DNA of 64,000 nt from the NCBI GenBank assembly GCA_965219935.1, contig CBDCOU010000003.1, positions 310,001-374,000 of the forward strand, in the 5' to 3' direction. Made by a program: the position numbers and the translations under genes. This stretch comes from Bin34 sp965219935. Lineage in GTDB: Bacteria; Chloroflexota; Anaerolineae; Caldilineales; Caldilineaceae. The notes below the pieces were generated by a model, which saw only the letters and a program-made list of their open reading frames with translations, made no database searches and had not been told where the DNA came from. Positions 26,034-35,054 of this stretch are shown here, piece by piece. Every line of letters starts with the position of its first letter. Within the stretch, counting starts at the first letter, position 1.

Positions 26034-27470
26034 CTAGGAACTGGCTTCCATTTCGGCGGCCAGGAACTCGTTGGTCTCGTCCTCAAGAGCCTGCAGGGCC
26101 TCTTCCAGCCCTTCCTGACCCTCGGTGAAGATCGGATCCATGTGCTTGAGCCAGATGGCGTCCCATTCCTGGTATCCGGGCCAGTAGGGGAATGTGCTCT
26201 GGTTTTCGGCCGGAATGTCCACGAAGACATTCTGGAAGTTCGGAATCAACTCCGCGGTCTCGCCCTGCGGCAGACCCCATTCCCAGAAGGACTTGCGGGA
26301 CACGATCATGCTGCCCATGACGCCGGTGGTCGGCAACAGATCCGGGTTGGACAGGCCATAGCGGATCAGCTCGTAGGCGGTGTCCGGATAGCGGGAGCCG
26401 GTCGGCACGAACCAGCCGGAGTTGCCGGCGAAGGCCACCCGGCCTTCGGGACCCCGCGGCCAGGCGTAGACGCCCCAGGGGAACGGATTGTCGGTGCCCG
26501 AGATGGCCTCTTCCATGCGGAAGGCGGTATCGTTCAGTGCCCGGTGCATCGCAACACGGCCGGAGGCGAACGCGAACTCGCTGGTCAGGCCCATCGACTG
26601 CGTGTCTTCCGGGGTTGGCATGGCGCGGTGCTTCCAGCGCAGGTCCCACAGCAGATTGGCTGCCGTTACCACGCCGTCATTGGTGAAGCTGGCCTGCGAC
26701 ATGTCGTCGTTGAAGTACCAGCCGCCAAAGGCCTGGGCTATGTTCCAAACCGTGCTGGCCCCGGGCCCGATGTTGGCGCCCCAGACGGGCATGCCATTGT
26801 CATCCTCACCGGTGACGGCGATCGCGGTTTCCACGAAGTCGTTCCACGTCCAGTCCGGATCGGCCGGATAACCGCCAACGACCTCGTCCAGCAGACCCCG
26901 GTTGGCGTAGATGCCGATCGTGGCCCAGTCGTAGGGAATGGCGTAGACGGTGCCGTTCCAGCTCATGGTCTTGACCGAAGCTTCCCACCAGTCGTCCGGC
27001 CAGCCGTCCGGCGGATAGGCGTTCAGGTAGTCGGTCAGGTCGACCGACCAGCCCTTGGATGGGAATACCTGACCGCGGGACTGATGCTGCCAGGCCATGT
27101 CGGGCGGAGTGCCCGCCGCCATCAGGGTCGGGAGCTTGGTCCAGTACTCGCCCCACGGGATGCCCCACTCCACCTCGGGTTCCAGGCCCGGATAGAAGGC
27201 ATCGAAGAACTCGTTGATGTGGAGCAGGAACTTCCGGATTTCTCCTTCATCCTCCCAACTCATGATCTTGAAGTCCCCGGTTGCGTCCCGATCACCCATG
27301 CCGGTAAGCCAGCGGGCCGCGGCCTCGGAATCGACCGCTTCACCCGCGGCCGTGTCCTCCGCCGCCGGCGGGGTGGGAGCCACGCAGGCGGCCAGTGCCA
27401 CAGTCGAAGCTGCGGCGCCCACCTGCAGGAAACGCCTCCGGCTCAGCAGGTACCTTCTCTTTTCGTCCAT
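26034..27470 (-). CDS. ABC transporter extracellular solute-binding lipoprotein (carbohydrate type)
   Basis: 478 aa from the ATG at 27470, which has GGGAGG upstream; an ATG-like start at 27506 would add twelve residues. The leader has a twin-arginine stretch (LSRRRFLQVGAAAS) and a lipobox to C29 (VALAAC), then a Pro/Ala linker. The body is a family-1 sugar-binding fold with many aromatic residues (DMAWQHQSRG, IPYDWATIGIYANRG, FGGWYFNDD), which usually line carbohydrate sites. It is the last gene of the operon permease-permease-lipoprotein-binding protein, directly before a strong hairpin. No ATPase gene is present. Confidence 0.9.
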   Translation of the reverse strand: MDEKRRYLLSRRRFLQVGAAASTVALAACVAPTPPAAEDTAAGEAVDSEAAARWLTGMGDRDATGDFKIMSWEDEGEIRKFLLHINEFFDAFYPGLEPEVEWGIPWGEYWTKLPTLMAAGTPPDMAWQHQSRGQVFPSKGWSVDLTDYLNAYPPDGWPDDWWEASVKTMSWNGTVYAIPYDWATIGIYANRGLLDEVVGGYPADPDWTWNDFVETAIAVTGEDDNGMPVWGANIGPGASTVWNIAQAFGGWYFNDDMSQASFTNDGVVTAANLLWDLRWKHRAMPTPEDTQSMGLTSEFAFASGRVAMHRALNDTAFRMEEAISGTDNPFPWGVYAWPRGPEGRVAFAGNSGWFVPTGSRYPDTAYELIRYGLSNPDLLPTTGVMGSMIVSRKSFWEWGLPQGETAELIPNFQNVFVDIPAENQSTFPYWPGYQEWDAIWLKHMDPIFTEGQEGLEEALQALEDETNEFLAAEMEASS

Positions 27471-27536
27471 CGTTATTACCTCCCGGTTCAAAACGGACGT
27501 TGTCAATACAGGGTAGGGCTCCCAAGGGGGAGCACG

Positions 27537-28064
27537 TCAGAATCCGAGTTCGATGGTCCCGTCGAAGTCCTTGAACATGAGCTGCAGGCCCGTGGCACTG
27601 TCCGGGACCAGGAAGGTGACCACGCCGCGCCGGCTCTTGCCCGGTTGCAGGGGACTGTCCAACACAATGGAGTAACCCTCCTTGCTCCCGTCCTGTTCCA
27701 GGTATGCAACCTGATGGGCCGAGATGCTGGCGCTGTACTCGTTGCCGGCCGCGTCCCTGACTTGGAGCAGACTGCGGTCCACAACCTTGAGTACCGTTCC
27801 CGTATTGGAGAGATCCAGGAACACGAGAAGATAGATGTTCTCGTTCTCGGCTTGATAGGTGATGTTGCCCTTGCCCAGGATCAGGTGCTTTTCCGGAGCG
27901 TCGGCCAAGTTGACCTTCCAACCGTCGCCTTCGATGGTGGCGCTCAGGTCGATTGTCTCGGCATCCGCTGCTTCACCTCCGCCCCCGCCGCCGCACGCCG
28001 CGGCCGCCAGCGCGAAGACAAGGCACAGGAACAATGCAGGGATGAGCCGCGGAACGGTGCCCAT
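27537..28064 (-). CDS. Small secreted lipoprotein (DUF4352-like)
   Basis: 175 aa. The signal peptide ends in ALAAAAC with lipobox C24 and a Gly-rich tether. The mature part looks like an immunoglobulin-like beta sandwich of the DUF4352 kind: YLLVFLDLSNTGTVLKVVDR followed by FLVPDSATGLQLMFKDF, with LDSPLQPGKSRRGVV between. It starts eight bases after the upstream permease stop and precedes the solute-binding gene by 66 bases. A lipoprotein between the permease and binding-protein genes is unusual; it may assist substrate capture at the cell surface. Function unproven. Confidence 0.7.
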   Translation of the reverse strand: MGTVPRLIPALFLCLVFALAAAACGGGGGGEAADAETIDLSATIEGDGWKVNLADAPEKHLILGKGNITYQAENENIYLLVFLDLSNTGTVLKVVDRSLLQVRDAAGNEYSASISAHQVAYLEQDGSKEGYSIVLDSPLQPGKSRRGVVTFLVPDSATGLQLMFKDFDGTIELGF

Positions 28065-28072
28065 GGAATTCG

Positions 28073-28978
28073 CTACCCTTTCAGTCCGGTGGTGACGATG
28101 CCGCGCACGTAGTATTTCTGGCCCACCAGGAACAGCACCATGATCGGCAGGACGCTGACGACCGATGCGGCCATGACGAGGTGCCACGGCGTCTTCATGG
28201 CGGTCATGCCCCGGAAGGCCGCCATGCCCAGCGAGATCGTCTTCTTTTCCAGGCTGCTGATGATGATCAGCGGCCAGAGAAAGGCGTTCCAACTGTCCAT
28301 GAAGGTGAAGATGCCCAGGGTTGCCAGGGCCGGTCCCGTGAGCGGCAGGATGATGCGGTAGTAGATCTGGAAGAAGCTGGCGCCGTCGATCAAGCCGGCA
28401 TCCTCGAGTTCCCTGGGGATGGTGAGCATGAACTGCCGCATCAGGAACGTGCCCCAGGCACTGAACATGCCCGGGACGATCAGGGCCTGCAACTGGTCCA
28501 CCCACTGGAAGGTGCGCATCAGGACGAACAGCGGAATCATCCGGACCGCAAACGGCACCATCATCGTGGAGAGGTAGATCAGGAAAATCGTGTCCCGGTG
28601 GCGGAACCGGAGGCGGGCGAACGCGTAGCCGGCCAGCGATGAGGTGAACAGGACCCCGGCCGTCTCCAGCGAGGAGACGAAGAAGCTGTTGCGGAAGAAC
28701 AGGTGGAACGGCAGCCGCCGCCAAATCTCAAGGTAGTTCGTCCACTGCCACGTGCTCGGGATGAACGTGGGTGGGAAGTTGAACAGGCCGCCGAATTCCT
28801 TGAAGGAGCTGGAAACCATCCAGAAGAAGGGCAGGATGAAGATGATGCTGCCGACGAGCAGACCGGCCCACACCACCGCGTCGACAAGCAACGTTTGGGA
28901 GCGGCGGCCCAGGCCGGCCACCGACCGCGAGCCTGCCGGGACGGCAATCTGTTCGGGTTGGACGGCTTCGGCTTTCAT
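28073..28978 (-). CDS. Sugar ABC transporter permease, MalG type
   Basis: 301 aa. The first membrane segment is near residues 35-57 (GSIIFILPFFWMVSSSF). The EAA loop appears as ELEDAGLIDGASFFQIYYRI, a slightly divergent form with AGLIDGA. The C-terminus ends GIVTTGLKG like the other MalG-type permease in the window. It lies 31 bases after the MalF-type gene and eight bases before the lipoprotein gene. Confidence 0.9.
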   Translation of the reverse strand: MKAEAVQPEQIAVPAGSRSVAGLGRRSQTLLVDAVVWAGLLVGSIIFILPFFWMVSSSFKEFGGLFNFPPTFIPSTWQWTNYLEIWRRLPFHLFFRNSFFVSSLETAGVLFTSSLAGYAFARLRFRHRDTIFLIYLSTMMVPFAVRMIPLFVLMRTFQWVDQLQALIVPGMFSAWGTFLMRQFMLTIPRELEDAGLIDGASFFQIYYRIILPLTGPALATLGIFTFMDSWNAFLWPLIIISSLEKKTISLGMAAFRGMTAMKTPWHLVMAASVVSVLPIMVLFLVGQKYYVRGIVTTGLKG

Positions 28979-29009
28979 GAAGAAACGTTGGGCGGCTCGG
29001 CCTGGGCGC

Positions 29010-29909
29010 TCAGTCCTGCGTAAACCCGTGCACCCAGGTCTTGGCCGAGGTCCACTGAATCAGCGTGATGAACAGAATACAGAGGAACAGCACGAAGGCC
29101 ATCGACGAGGCATAGCCCATCTTGAAGTAGCGGAAGCCGTTGTTGAAGATGTGCAGGACCAGCGTTGTGGTGGCAAACGATGGTCCACCGTTGGTCATGA
29201 TATAGAACTGGTCGAAGCCTTGGAAAGCGCCGATGAACGAGGTGGTCAGCACGAAAAACGTTGTCGGCGACAGCATGGGAATCGTGATCTTGACCAGCCT
29301 GTACCAGCTGTTGGCGCCGTCCATCACGGCCGCCTCGTACAGCTCGGCCGGTACGCCCTGCAACCCCGCCAGGAAAATCAGCATGGCATAGCCGATGCCC
29401 TTCCAGTTGCTCATGATGATGAGGGCCGGCATGGCGGACTTGCTGTTGAAGAGCCAGTTGGGACCCTGGATGCCAATCAGGCTGAGCAGGTAGTTGATGA
29501 TGCCGAATTCCGGGTGGTAGATCCAGGCCCAGACGATGGCGGCGGCCACGGTCAGGGTGACGTGCGGCAGGAAGTAAATGAGCCGAAAGGCAAACACTCC
29601 CCGCATGGGCCGGTTGACACCCAGGGCCAGGACAAACGCCAGGAAGACCCCGGTGGGCACGGCCACGAAAGCGTAGTAGAAGGTGTTGCCGAAGGCCTTG
29701 ACGAAAATGTCGTCGCCGATCATGGCCCGGAAATTCGCCAGGCCGGCAAAGGTGGGGGGCGCGCTCAACTCCCACTCGGTGAAGGTGAGGTAGATCGCAG
29801 CCAGGATTGGGAAGACCAGGAAGACCAGGAAACCGATTAGGTTGGGCAGGATGAACAGGTAACCTGCCAGTTCTTCCTTGCGCTGCAATCCGGACAGCTT
29901 GGCGGCCAT
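29010..29909 (-). CDS. Sugar ABC transporter permease, MalF type
   Basis: 299 aa and the first gene of the four-gene operon. It opens with LQRKEELAGYLFILPNLIGF and has six membrane segments. The ATPase-docking EAA loop is YEAAVMDGANSWYRLVKITI. Upstream (29910-30010) are AT-richer stretches with TATAGC near 29990 that may form the operon promoter. The pair should form one channel with the MalG-type protein. Confidence 0.9.
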   Translation of the reverse strand: MAAKLSGLQRKEELAGYLFILPNLIGFLVFLVFPILAAIYLTFTEWELSAPPTFAGLANFRAMIGDDIFVKAFGNTFYYAFVAVPTGVFLAFVLALGVNRPMRGVFAFRLIYFLPHVTLTVAAAIVWAWIYHPEFGIINYLLSLIGIQGPNWLFNSKSAMPALIIMSNWKGIGYAMLIFLAGLQGVPAELYEAAVMDGANSWYRLVKITIPMLSPTTFFVLTTSFIGAFQGFDQFYIMTNGGPSFATTTLVLHIFNNGFRYFKMGYASSMAFVLFLCILFITLIQWTSAKTWVHGFTQD

Positions 29910-30088
29910 GGCGGAACGGGAAAGGGTGAACGACGCCTCAAGGGCGGACGAACAAGACGATTCAGCACTGAATGCTCGGACGGCCGATTATAGCGCAGGC
30001 TATCGAGAGGTGCGGCGAATTGGATCCAACTTCAACGGAACAGCACTCTTTCCCGCACCACCCGGGACTTGGCTCTGATACCAGTTGA

Positions 30089-30712
30089 GGTCTGCCGGTT
30101 TTCCGAGGTCAGTACCGAAGCCAAATGACCGTGCTGACCGCCCCGGCCACAGTCTGGACCGCCCTGCGCCAACGCTGGCCCAATGGCACCAAGAGGCATC
30201 TTCAGGCCGCCACCGGCACGGCTCTCTGGTACTACCCGGGCCAACCCACCGTCCCGCTGCGCTGGCTACCCGTGTGCAACCCGACCGGGTGCCGGCAACT
30301 CCAGGCCCTGCTCTGTACCAATCCCGACTGGAGCCCCACCGCCATGCTCACCACGTACCTGCAGCGCTGGTAGGTGGAAGTCACCTTCCAGGAAGTCCGC
30401 ACCCACCTGGGCGTCGAAACTCAGTGCCAGTGGTCGGCGGCCATCGTCCGTACCACCCCGGTCCTGCGCGGCCTCTTCAGCTGGCTCCTCCTGGTCGCCC
30501 ACCACCGGCTCCGGGCGTGCTCTTTCCGCCCCCGCCGGGCTGCCTGGTATGCCAAGACCGTCCCCACCTTCTCCGATGTCTTGGCCTGCGTCCAGACGGC
30601 GTGGCGGACGCAGGCCTTGCCTTTTTCCATGTCCCCGGTCGCCTCTGACATCCGCAAACGTCCCCAGCCGCCGCCTGATCCGTGCTTGGCCGCCCTCTGC
30701 CACTCGACCTAA
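30089..30712 (+). pseudogene. Decayed DDE transposase (IS701/IS4-like) C-terminal part with TAG
   Basis: The frame reads LRWLPVCNPTGCRQLQALLC, then YLQRW, then TAG at 30371-30373, then VEVTFQEVRTHLGVETQCQW, which matches the C-terminal half of a DDE transposase of the IS701/IS4-like group. A glutamine codon is expected at the TAG (RW-Q-VEVTF). The N-terminal catalytic half is absent. Similarity fades after LLLVAHHRL. The IS family assignment is less sure than the transposase call. The 260 bases beyond it, up to livK, hold no gene. Confidence 0.7.
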
Positions 30713-30971
30713 AACACTCCCGCCCCTCAGCGCCCGCCCGGACTTCGCGCAAAGTTCAGCTTTGGCGGCAACTGTTCCGGTACCCCCCTGTGCAAGCGGC
30801 CTGAGGGGCGGGGACGCGACGGTATCGGGTTAGGGTGGGATGGGGTCCAGCCACGGTGCGTCGGGATCCAGCCACAGGAGGTCGGGCAGGTTTTGCCCCT
30901 GCGTGCAGGAAGGATTCCCAGGCCGCAAACCGGCGGCAATCGAATGCGGGACCCTACAAGGCAGAATCCGT

Positions 30972-32243
30972 TTACCTCGCCAAGTCCTCGACCGTCATGT
31001 CGCCCGGCAGAACACCCTCGTAGGTGATGAGGTCGCCGAAACGCACCCACCTGCCCCCTTCAACTCGGACCAGAAAACCCCCTTGCACGGGATCGTGGTC
31101 GGTGGGGCTGGTGTTGACGGGCCCAAGGCAAACGGAGCACCAAAAATCGGTGATCGACTCCGCGGCTTCGAGCAGGCCCTCGCGGGAAAGGTCCGGACCA
31201 GCCTTTCTCAGGGTTTCCTCCACCAACTCTCCGATGAATTGGCCGTACAGGGTCAAGGTGTTGCCGTTCTCCGCTCCCATGTAGTCCTGGACCAGTTTAT
31301 GGTGTTTGGCGACGTCGGGGTCGTCGATTTCAAAGGCCGATTTGAGGTATCCAAGGGACACGGTGCCTTCGATGACCTCCGGGCCGGCCAAGAGCACGGT
31401 TAATTCGTTGGCACTGACCACAGTCAAAACGAAGGGCACGTCCCAATTCAGGTTCAGACGCGCGTGTTTGATCGCGGTGGCGAAATGTTGGGGCGTGGCC
31501 CAGATGGCAATCACGTCGGCTCCCGCCGCGTGGAGGCGATCCACCTGGGAGGACAGGTCCACATCCAGGACTTCGTGAGTTTCTTCACCCACTATGTCCA
31601 GGGCATCTCCCACTCCCCGCCTGATGCCGGTCATGCCGTCCGCGCCGAAATCGTCGTTCTGGCGCATCAAACCCAACTTTAGCCCGGGATAGGTCTCCGC
31701 GATATGTTGTCCCAAAATTATCCCTTCGCCCACGTAGTTGGGGACGGAGCCAAAGACCATGGGTCTGGCCTCCGGGTCCTTCACCCACTCGGTAGCTCCG
31801 GTCGCCAGGAACAGGTCGGGCACTCCGTTTTCCTGAAGATAGTCCACAACCTGCAAGTGGGTGGGCGTTCCAAATCCGTTGACCAAGGCGAAGATTCGGT
31901 CTTCCTCCACCAGCTTGCGGACCAGGTCGACCGTCTTGGGAGGCGAATAGCCGTCGTCTTCGATCAAAAACTTGATTGTCCTGCCGTTGACTCCCCCCTT
32001 GGTCTCGTTCACGTAATCGAAGTAGGCGTTGATGGCTAAAGCGACTTGAGAATACACGGCGACGGGGCCGGTAAGGGCGGTGTGAGTTCCCAGCACCACC
32101 TCATCGTCCGTAACCCCGGGCACCGGCACCTCCTCGGTAGGCGCCGGAAATTCTCCGACACCTTCCACGCATGCGGCTCCCAGGAACATCGCCGCGAGCA
32201 ATCCGGCAACAACCCATGTCCAAGCTTTACCCGAGAGAGTCAT
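30972..32243 (-). CDS. livK: Branched-chain amino acid ABC transporter substrate-binding lipoprotein
   Basis: 423 aa from the ATG at 32243, with AGGAG seven bases upstream. The signal peptide ends LGAAC with lipobox C25. The mature protein is a periplasmic-binding type I fold (LivK/LIVBP-like): VLGTHTALTGPVAVYSQVA near the start and EDDGYSPPKTVDLVRKLVEE typical of the family. It is in the same orientation as livGFHM but separated from livM by about 880 bases that hold an ISAs1 relic, so it is now probably transcribed from its own promoter (a TATAAG box lies near 32300). Substrate could be a branched-chain amino acid, amide or urea derivative. Confidence 0.85.
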   Translation of the reverse strand: MTLSGKAWTWVVAGLLAAMFLGAACVEGVGEFPAPTEEVPVPGVTDDEVVLGTHTALTGPVAVYSQVALAINAYFDYVNETKGGVNGRTIKFLIEDDGYSPPKTVDLVRKLVEEDRIFALVNGFGTPTHLQVVDYLQENGVPDLFLATGATEWVKDPEARPMVFGSVPNYVGEGIILGQHIAETYPGLKLGLMRQNDDFGADGMTGIRRGVGDALDIVGEETHEVLDVDLSSQVDRLHAAGADVIAIWATPQHFATAIKHARLNLNWDVPFVLTVVSANELTVLLAGPEVIEGTVSLGYLKSAFEIDDPDVAKHHKLVQDYMGAENGNTLTLYGQFIGELVEETLRKAGPDLSREGLLEAAESITDFWCSVCLGPVNTSPTDHDPVQGGFLVRVEGGRWVRFGDLITYEGVLPGDMTVEDLAR

Positions 32244-32341
32244 TTCATCGCTCCTATTGTGCTTCGCAGTACGTTGAACGGGTTCGGATGTGACCTTATA
32301 CCACACTTCTGGTTGTTGCTTTGGCGGGCCGTAGGCCAGGG

Positions 32342-33021
32342 CAGGGCAATCGCATTCTGTTTTAAGTCGAAGCCAAGTGAATAAATATTTTTGAAGATTA
32401 TGGGTGCAGCAGTCAAATGTCCAATCCGATAACGAAACAAGCCGATTAACCGATACTCGCTGGCACAAACTGCATTGCACAACGTCATAAATTCAGGCGA
32501 GCGGGGACCAGGGCTCCACAGGGATAACAGGACGGAACTCCCAAAGCCGGGCGCGGCGAGTGCGGCACTGGACCGGATGCAGGAAGCCGACTAGCGCGCC
32601 CACCACCAAGGCCTCTGTGATTGCCTGGAAGCCACCTTTGCCTTGGAACAGACCGTGGATTGCGTCGGCTGTCGCCACGACTATGCGCATACGGTCGGGA
32701 AGAACCGCGGGCGAATTGAGACCGACCGCTGTGGTGACCGGGTCACGACCGACACCCGCTGCTCCATCTCCAGCCCGCCCCCCAAGGCCAAGCCCCTACT
32801 GCAGGCGGTGTGCCAGCACTGGAGCATCGAAAACGTCCACCACCGGGTCCTGGATGTCGCCTTGGGCGAGGATGACAGCCGCATCCGCACGGGACACGCC
32901 GCCCACAATATGGCCATCTCCTGCGCATCGCCCACAGGCGGCTGGCGGCCGCCTGGAACAAGGACTACCTGTGCCGGCTAATCGGCCTCATGCCCAAATC
33001 CAATTGGATGCAATTGCCTTG
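32342..33021 (+). mobile_element. Deleted ISAs1-family insertion sequence
   Basis: The left end at 32342-32356 and the right end at 33007-33021 are imperfect inverted repeats (12 of 15 bases match after inversion). Between them lies a broken ISAs1 transposase. At about 680 bases it is roughly half the usual length for the family, so an internal part is missing. It separates livK from livM. AT-rich sequence at 32370-32420 lies inside the left part. Confidence 0.65.
32643..32981 (+). pseudogene. ISAs1-family transposase fragment
   Basis: The frame shows GKNRGRIETDRC, HWSIENVHHRVLDVALGEDD and SRIRTGHAAHNMA, which are the hallmark C-terminal blocks of ISAs1 transposases. After NMA the match continues in another frame (LLRIAHRRLAAAWNKDYLCR), so a frameshift lies near 32915. 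The N-terminal catalytic region is missing. Confidence 0.8.
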
Positions 33022-33123
33022 GGCCGTAGGCTGGCTTGGATGTCGAACGGCGACGGCGCCAACCCGTACACAGGCCAACACTTGGCGTCATGACCTGGAC
33101 GACCAGAGCCGTCCAAGGTTCCA

Positions 33124-34134
33124 TCACCGGAGTTTGGGCCACGTAGGCCTTTGGAAAAATCCCGCGACACCCTTGGGAAACAGAACGATCACCGCGATTA
33201 GGGACGCCCCGTAGAAAACGTTCCGCAGGTTGTTGGCCCCCGGCACGAACCCGGCCAAAGCGCTAATGGCTTCAGACTGGAAGGTTAAGAACAACGCCGC
33301 GACTATGGAACCAAGCACACTGCCCAGTCCTCCAATCACGATCGCCACCAGGAAGAATATCGAGTCTATGAGACCGAGGCTGTCGGGAGAGACGAATCCT
33401 TGTACGGCAAAGAAAAGCCCTCCCCCAATGCCCGCATACAGTGAACTGACGCCGAAGGCCAACGCCTTGTACCTCGGCACGTCGATTCCCATCTGCTCCG
33501 CGCCCACCTCGCTGTCGCGCAAGGCTACGAATGCCCGGCCCGTGCGGCTCCGCGTCAGGTTCAGGAACAAGACTGTCATGAACACCGCCGCGGCCATCGC
33601 GACGTAATACATCCACGCCCGGCCGTCCAGTATGCCCCCCAAAAAGCCGGGAGGCTCCACCGCGCCTCCCCTGATGCCCAACGCCCCTTGGGTCCACCGG
33701 GTCAGCGCATTCAATTTGAGGATTTGGGGAAAGGCCAACATCAAACCGAACGTGGCAATGGCCAGGTAAGGCCCTCTCAAGCGCACTGCGGGGATGCCTA
33801 TCGTCACCCACCCCACGACGGCGGTCGCCGCCCCCGACAAGCCGATGGCGCCCCACAAGGGGAAGGCATATTGTTGGGAGAGCACCGCCGTTAGGTACGC
33901 GCTGGCCAGGACCAGCGCCGCGTGTCCGAACGAGACTTGTCCGCTATATCCGGTCAGTAGGTTCATGCCAAGCAGAACGAGCAGCCAAACGGCAAACATG
34001 GTGGCGTTGAAGGTCCGGAATTCACTCAGAAACACTCTGAAGAAAGGCCACTCGTGAAGGAAGGGAAACGCTACCAGGAACATGCCCAGCAGCAGTAACC
34101 CTATCGGCTTAAGTCCGGTTGGGAGGGCTTGCAC
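33124..34134 (-). CDS. livM: Branched-chain amino acid ABC transporter permease LivM-type
   Basis: 336 aa from a GTG. About ten membrane segments. Family blocks visible are LLTGYSGQVSFGHAALVLAS near residue 60 and MGIDVPRYKALAFGVSSLYA near 225, followed by GGLGSVLGSIVAALFLTF. It starts three bases after the livH stop, so the two permeases are co-translated. It ends about 100 bases before the ISAs1 relic that cuts the operon. Confidence 0.9.
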   Translation of the reverse strand: MQALPTGLKPIGLLLLGMFLVAFPFLHEWPFFRVFLSEFRTFNATMFAVWLLVLLGMNLLTGYSGQVSFGHAALVLASAYLTAVLSQQYAFPLWGAIGLSGAATAVVGWVTIGIPAVRLRGPYLAIATFGLMLAFPQILKLNALTRWTQGALGIRGGAVEPPGFLGGILDGRAWMYYVAMAAAVFMTVLFLNLTRSRTGRAFVALRDSEVGAEQMGIDVPRYKALAFGVSSLYAGIGGGLFFAVQGFVSPDSLGLIDSIFFLVAIVIGGLGSVLGSIVAALFLTFQSEAISALAGFVPGANNLRNVFYGASLIAVIVLFPKGVAGFFQRPTWPKLR

Positions 34135-34137
34135 CGG

Positions 34138-35037
34138 CTACACGCGCATCTGGACGGGTCGTCCGAAAATGCCATTGGGCCGCACCATCAGCACCAGCAC
34201 AATCACTGCGAAGGCCACGGCCAGGTCGATGCTGCCTACGCTGGAAGGCGTATAGGTGCCGGCCAAATTCTTCACAACTCCGATGATCAACCCGCCGACC
34301 ACGGCTCCGACAGGGCTGTCCAAGCCGCCCAGCACTGCCGCTGCCAAGGCGAACATCACAACAAAAAACATCGTCCGGATGTCAAGCCCCAGGCTTTGGG
34401 CCGCCAGTATTCCGGCTATGGCGCCTACTGCAGTGCCCAAACCCCAACCCGTGCTCAACATGCGGCCCACCGGGATGCCCACCAACCGGCTGGCCAGCCG
34501 GTTTAGGGCCGTTGCCCGTAATGCCAGACCAAACCTGGTGTGTTGGAACAGCAGATACAACAAGGCCGTAGTCACGATGGAAACCACCAGGATGCCCAGG
34601 TTCAGACGCCCGATGCACACCCCGCCAACGCAAGACGCGCCCCCGCTGAAGAAGCTGAAGGGGCCGAAACTCTTGGGCAACGGTCCCCAAACATACAACG
34701 CCAACCCGTCGAAAATGAGGAACAACCCCATCGCCACAATAAGAGAGTTGAGGTCGGAAGTTCCTTCTACCCGCCTCACGATCAGCCACTCGACCAAGGC
34801 CCCCATCGCCAGCGCGGACAACAGGGTCAGCAAGACCGCCGGCCAGAAGCCCATGCCCGTGCTCATCGCCGACCAAGCGACGAACGTTGAGAACATGGCC
34901 ATCTGCCCTTGGGCAAAGTTGAGGGTGCCGGTGGCGCGGTAGATCAACACTATGCCGAGAGCCAGGATGGCGAACATGCTTCCGCTGGCGATGCCGCCGA
35001 TTAGCTGTTGCAGAAAGAGGTCCATGGCAGTTCCCAT
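34138..35037 (-). CDS. livH: Branched-chain amino acid ABC transporter permease LivH-type
   Basis: 299 aa; a second ATG at 35025 is an equally plausible start. LivH landmarks are GSMFAILALGIVLIYRATGT, NFAQGQMAM, the pair LALRATALNRLASRLVGI in the cytoplasmic loop, and AVLGGLDSPVGAVVGG. About eight membrane segments. It lies between livF (17 bases) and livM (three bases). Confidence 0.9.
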   Translation of the reverse strand: MGTAMDLFLQQLIGGIASGSMFAILALGIVLIYRATGTLNFAQGQMAMFSTFVAWSAMSTGMGFWPAVLLTLLSALAMGALVEWLIVRRVEGTSDLNSLIVAMGLFLIFDGLALYVWGPLPKSFGPFSFFSGGASCVGGVCIGRLNLGILVVSIVTTALLYLLFQHTRFGLALRATALNRLASRLVGIPVGRMLSTGWGLGTAVGAIAGILAAQSLGLDIRTMFFVVMFALAAAVLGGLDSPVGAVVGGLIIGVVKNLAGTYTPSSVGSIDLAVAFAVIVLVLMVRPNGIFGRPVQMRV

Positions 35038-35054
35038 TGCGGCTCAAGCGACGC

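Noticed and set aside
30830..30900. Minus-strand tail NLPDLLWLDPDAPWLDPIPP before a TAA
   Set aside because: Looks protein-like but has no start, ribosome site or recognisable family; kept as unassigned intergenic sequence.
32244..32480. Upstream extension of livK to 32480
   Set aside because: It lacks a signal peptide and would bury the clear lipoprotein leader that begins at 32243 behind AGGAG.
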